NCBI GenBank assembly: GCA_041498815.1
Contig: JBGQJC010000005.1
Coordinates: 1 to 64,000 of the forward strand
DNA: 64,000 nucleotides
Direction of reading: 5' to 3'
Origin: DATDPM01 sp041498815
GTDB lineage: Bacteria; Pseudomonadota; Alphaproteobacteria; DATDPM01
Positions 61,173 through 64,000 of this stretch are shown here, in pieces. The translations under genes were made by a program, and so were the position numbers. A model generated the notes under the pieces. It was not told the origin of the DNA, searched no databases, and saw nothing but the letters and a program-made list of their open reading frames with translations. How positions within the stretch are numbered: the stretch's first letter is position 1; every line of letters begins with the position of its first letter.

Positions 61173-62002
61173 GACAGCAGATGGCGCGGGAGATTGCCGG
61201 TGAAGCTCACCTCGACCGGGCCCGAAAGCATGACGTGATCGTCCTTCATCCATTCGACGGTGAGACTTCCGCCGTCGAGCACGATCTCCGCCTTGCGGCC
61301 CGCCATGCCGCGCCGGTTCGCGGCGACCAGGGCCGCGCAGGCCCCGGTGCCGCAGGCCATGGTGACACCGGTGCCGCGCTCCCACACCCGGACGCGGATC
61401 TTTTTCGGGCTTAGCACCTGGACTATTTCGATATTGGCGCGCCCGGGAAAAAGCGGATGGTGTTCCAGAAGGGGCCCCACCACCGGCAAATCGATCGATT
61501 CCGCGTTCTCGACGAAAAAGACGGCGTGCGGATTGCCGACATTGACCGCGACGGGGTCCGATAACGGCCCCATCGAGATCGGCAGATGCAAGGTGTCGGC
61601 GGCTTCGCTGAGCGGGATGTCGCGCCAATCGAGCTTGACGCGCCCCATGTCGATGGTGATGGCGCCGTCCGGGCCTTCCTCGGCGTCCAAGAGCCCCGAC
61701 TTGGTCTCGATGATCAAGTGATCGCGCTTGAGCTCGTCCATCAGAAGGGCCGCGATGCAGCGGGAGGCATTGCCGCAGGCTTCGACCTCGCCGCCGTCGG
61801 CGTTGAAGATGCGCATGGCGACGTCGGCCAAGCCCGTTCCGGTTTTCTCAATCAGGATCACCTGGTCGCAGCCGACCCCCTTGTGGCGGTCGGCGATTTC
61901 CCGCACCTGGCCGGAGTCCAGCGCCAGCGCCCCGCCGCGGCCATCGAGCACGACGAAATCGTTGCCAAGCCCGTGCATCTTGATGAAAGGAAAGCCGTTC
62001 AT
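61169..62002 (-). CDS. dapF: Diaminopimelate epimerase
   Basis: 277 residues. It converts LL- to meso-diaminopimelate for lysine and peptidoglycan. FIKMHGLGNDFVVLDGR (6-22), the first active-site cysteine in EACGNASRCIA (about 74-84) and the second in MACGTGACAALVA (about 215-227) are in place, with GNPHAVFFV between. It heads a minus-strand operon dapF-mtaB-ftsY with overlapping start and stop codons, an order common in alphaproteobacteria. It diverges from ffh across 208 bp. Confidence 0.95.
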   Translation of the reverse strand: MNGFPFIKMHGLGNDFVVLDGRGGALALDSGQVREIADRHKGVGCDQVILIEKTGTGLADVAMRIFNADGGEVEACGNASRCIAALLMDELKRDHLIIETKSGLLDAEEGPDGAITIDMGRVKLDWRDIPLSEAADTLHLPISMGPLSDPVAVNVGNPHAVFFVENAESIDLPVVGPLLEHHPLFPGRANIEIVQVLSPKKIRVRVWERGTGVTMACGTGACAALVAANRRGMAGRKAEIVLDGGSLTVEWMKDDHVMLSGPVEVSFTGNLPRHLLS

Positions 62003-62210
62003 GACCCGCCATATATGGCCCGGGATTGGCCCAAGTCCACAGATTCCCGGGGGTTTTCGGCCGGCCGGCCCGCGCTTGACTTGGGCGCAAACCCCGACCT
62101 AAAGTCCCGCCCGCCTAGCCGATTTTATAGGCTTTTTGCCCCCACGGGGGTCCGTCAGTCCGCGATATTCGCGCACTGGCGCGTTTTGCTTTTGCCAGTT
62201 AGGGACCGGA

Positions 62211-63560
62211 ATGTTCGAAACGCTGACCGGGAAATTGGGCGAGGTCTTCGACCGGCTGAAGCGCCGCGGCGCGCTGTCGCAAGCGGATGTTTCCGAGGCG
62301 CTGCGCGAGGTGCGCGTGGCGCTTTTGGAGGCCGATGTCGCCCTGCCGGTGGTCAAAGACCTGCTGGGCCGGGTCGCGGTCAAGGCGGTCGGCGAAGCGG
62401 TGATCCGCAGCGTCAGCCCCGCCCAGATGGTGATCAAGATCGTCCACGACGAGTTGGTGGAAGTCCTGGGCCGCGAAGCGGCGCCGTTCGAACTCAAGGC
62501 CGCGGCCCCGGCGGCGGTGCTGATGGTGGGCCTTCAGGGCTCGGGCAAGACCACGACGGCGGCGAAGCTTGCGCTTCGGCTTCACACGCGCGAGCGAAAA
62601 AAGATTCTGATGGCGTCGCTCGATACCCGCCGCCCCGCGGCACAAGAACAGCTCGCCGTCTTGGGGCGGCAGGCTTCGATTGCGACGCTGCCGGTCGTTG
62701 CCGGCGAAGACGCGCTCCAAATCGCCAATCGCGCCATGGACACGGGAAGGCGCGAAGGGTTCGACGTCGTCATTCTCGACACCGCGGGGCGCATGCACGT
62801 GGACGAGGAATTGATGGGAGAGGCTGTGGCCATCGAAGCGGCAACCAATCCCGCAGAAACCCTGCTGGTGGCCGACGCCATGACCGGCCAGGACGCGGTC
62901 CATGTCGCGGCGCGGTTTTCCGAGCGGTTGAAAGTGACCGGAATCATTTTGACGCGGGCCGACGGCGATGCGCGCGGCGGCGCGGCACTCTCCATGCGCG
63001 CGGTGACCAACCGCCCGATCAAGTTCCTCGGCGTCGGCGAGAAGATGGACGCGCTTGAGGTCTTTCATCCCGAGCGCGCGGCCTCGCGGATTCTGGGCAT
63101 GGGCGACATCTTGGGGCTGGTGGAGCGCGCGGCCGAATCGGTGGACCGCGAACAGGCCGAGAAGATCGCGAGGAAAGCGGCCAAGCAGGGCCTGGACCTC
63201 GAGGATTATGCGGCGCAGCTCGCCGAGCTATCGAAGATGGGCGGGATTTCGGCCCTCGTGAACATGCTTCCCGGCGTTGGCAAGATTCAAAAGGGATTGG
63301 AAGCGGCCGGAATCGACAACCGCGTGATCGTACGGCAAAGAGCGATCATCGATTCCATGACCCGCGCCGAAAAGCGCGACGTGAAGCTGTTGAACGCATC
63401 GCGGAAAAGGCGCATCGCCGCCGGATCGGGGACCAGGGTCGAGGACGTGAACAGATTGGTCAAACAATTCTTGGATATGAACCGCACCATGAAACAAATG
63501 GGGAAACTCGGGCAGCGGGGCATGATGCGCCACGGCCTGCCGGGATTTCCGCCGCGTTGA
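62211..63560 (+). CDS. ffh: Signal recognition particle protein Ffh
   Basis: 449 residues. It binds 4.5S RNA and signal peptides and delivers ribosomes to FtsY. N domain (1-90); G domain with GLQGSGKTTTAAKLALR (G1, about 105-121), DTRRPAAQEQL (G2), DTAGRMHVDEEL (G3) and LTRADGDARGGAAL (G4, with the TRxD variant seen in alphaproteobacteria instead of TKxD). The C-terminal M domain (about 300-449) is Met-rich, with NMLPGVGKIQKGL and RTMKQMGKLGQRGMMR. rpsP follows after 57 bp. Confidence 0.96.
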   Translation: MFETLTGKLGEVFDRLKRRGALSQADVSEALREVRVALLEADVALPVVKDLLGRVAVKAVGEAVIRSVSPAQMVIKIVHDELVEVLGREAAPFELKAAAPAAVLMVGLQGSGKTTTAAKLALRLHTRERKKILMASLDTRRPAAQEQLAVLGRQASIATLPVVAGEDALQIANRAMDTGRREGFDVVILDTAGRMHVDEELMGEAVAIEAATNPAETLLVADAMTGQDAVHVAARFSERLKVTGIILTRADGDARGGAALSMRAVTNRPIKFLGVGEKMDALEVFHPERAASRILGMGDILGLVERAAESVDREQAEKIARKAAKQGLDLEDYAAQLAELSKMGGISALVNMLPGVGKIQKGLEAAGIDNRVIVRQRAIIDSMTRAEKRDVKLLNASRKRRIAAGSGTRVEDVNRLVKQFLDMNRTMKQMGKLGQRGMMRHGLPGFPPR

Positions 63561-63617
63561 AGGCAATGAAACCCGCGATCGCAATAGAGCAATAGAGAAG
63601 GAGGGAGAAATCACAAG

Positions 63618-64000
63618 ATGTCGGTGAAGATACGCATGGCCAGGGGCGGTGCCAGGAACCGGCCCTTTTTCCGGGTGGTGGTTGCCGAATCGAGCGCGCC
63701 GCGGGACGGGCGCTTCATCGAGAAGCTCGGCACCTATAACCCGCTTTTGCCCAAGGAGCATCCGCAGCGCCTCATCCTCAACATGGAGCGGATAAAATAT
63801 TGGATATCAAAAGGCGCAACGCCTTCGGATCGCATCGCGCGATTCCTGGGCGCCGCGAACGTGCTGCCGATGCCGAAGATCCATGCGCAGACGACCAAGG
63901 ACAAGCCGCGCGCCAAGACGGTGGAGAAATTGAAGGCGAAGGACGAGGCGCGCGTGGCTGCGGCCGACGCCGCGGCCAAAAGGGCGGCCGAAGCGGCAGC
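63618..64000 (+). CDS. rpsP: Ribosomal protein bS16 (3' end outside window)
   Basis: The first 127 residues are visible. SVKIRMARGGARNRPFFRVVVAESS (residues 2-26, in part) and RDGRFIEKLGTYNPLLPKE (29-47) are diagnostic of bS16, a small-subunit assembly protein. The core ends near residue 90. The remaining Lys/Ala-rich tail (KAKDEARVAAADAAAKRAAE) is the extended C-terminus typical of alphaproteobacteria and continues past the window. GAGGGAGAAA lies just upstream of the ATG. It starts the rpsP-rimM-trmD-rplS type operon, whose later genes lie outside. Confidence 0.96.
   Translation, partial: MSVKIRMARGGARNRPFFRVVVAESSAPRDGRFIEKLGTYNPLLPKEHPQRLILNMERIKYWISKGATPSDRIARFLGAANVLPMPKIHAQTTKDKPRAKTVEKLKAKDEARVAAADAAAKRAAEAA

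Overview
This window comes from a high-GC Gram-negative bacterium, most likely an alphaproteobacterium of Rhodospirillales type. The evidence is the hemC-hemD-mitofilin-hemY block diverging from tsaD-gpsA, the rsmB-heparinase...purH order, dapF-mtaB-ftsY facing ffh-rpsP, a DUF2336 protein, an SDHAF4-like DUF1674 protein and HemY with a C-terminal CxxC...CxxC module. Most of it is ordinary chromosome; several accessory patches interrupt it.

Layout. 1-4587: 3' part of a giant secreted RTX-like protein with Gly-Gly-X tracts. 5156-11310: surface-glycan genes (APH-fold kinase, two glycosyltransferases, DUF2264 protein, sulfotransferase) and tRNA-Thr. 11472-14446: Mg2+ P-type ATPase with a truncated paralogue fragment upstream. 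14772-18951: haem genes with an alphaproteobacterial Mic60/mitofilin. 19022-24952: tsaD, gpsA, a YciI-like protein, an EVE protein, two small membrane proteins and acetyl-CoA synthetase. 24965-27617: a thermonuclease, then a 1.8 kb island (higBA, a HEPN-like gene, a 49-residue Lys-rich ORF) inserted at the 3' end of an SDHAF4-like gene and bounded by about 108 bp direct repeats. 27797-37780: htpX, rsmB, heparinase, a nucleotide-sugar cassette and purH. 38110-42308: tRNA-Gly, a thioredoxin-TPR co-chaperone, Lon-like, Trm112 and DUF971 proteins, a UbiH-type hydroxylase, a class II tRNA with a UGG anticodon, and tRNA-Asn. 42473-43583: an IS1595-type element. 43799-49596: glnK-amtB, pyrE, ftsK, lolA. 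49603-58936: a sterol-desaturase-like enzyme, a candidate small RNA, a flavin reductase-like protein, exonuclease III, an orphan response regulator divergent from an outer-membrane protein, an L,D-transpeptidase, a DUF2336 protein and a sorbosone-dehydrogenase-like protein. 58951-64000: ftsY, mtaB, dapF, ffh and rpsP (cut by the window end).

The genes form several working units. GlnK and AmtB form the ammonium-uptake module. HemC and HemD make uroporphyrinogen III. FtsY and Ffh are the receptor and GTPase of the SRP pathway. TsaD and MtaB act in turn on tRNA A37 (t6A, then ms2t6A). The UDP-HexNAc dehydrogenase, GT4 transferase and CapD-like enzyme make and load a surface-polysaccharide sugar.

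The signals most worth following are the tRNA at 42139-42225 (leucine-type class II body, proline UGG anticodon), the repeat-bounded toxin island, the RTX/GGX protein, the mgtA fragment and the candidate small RNA at 50622-50767. All calls rest on reading the sequence; no database search was run.
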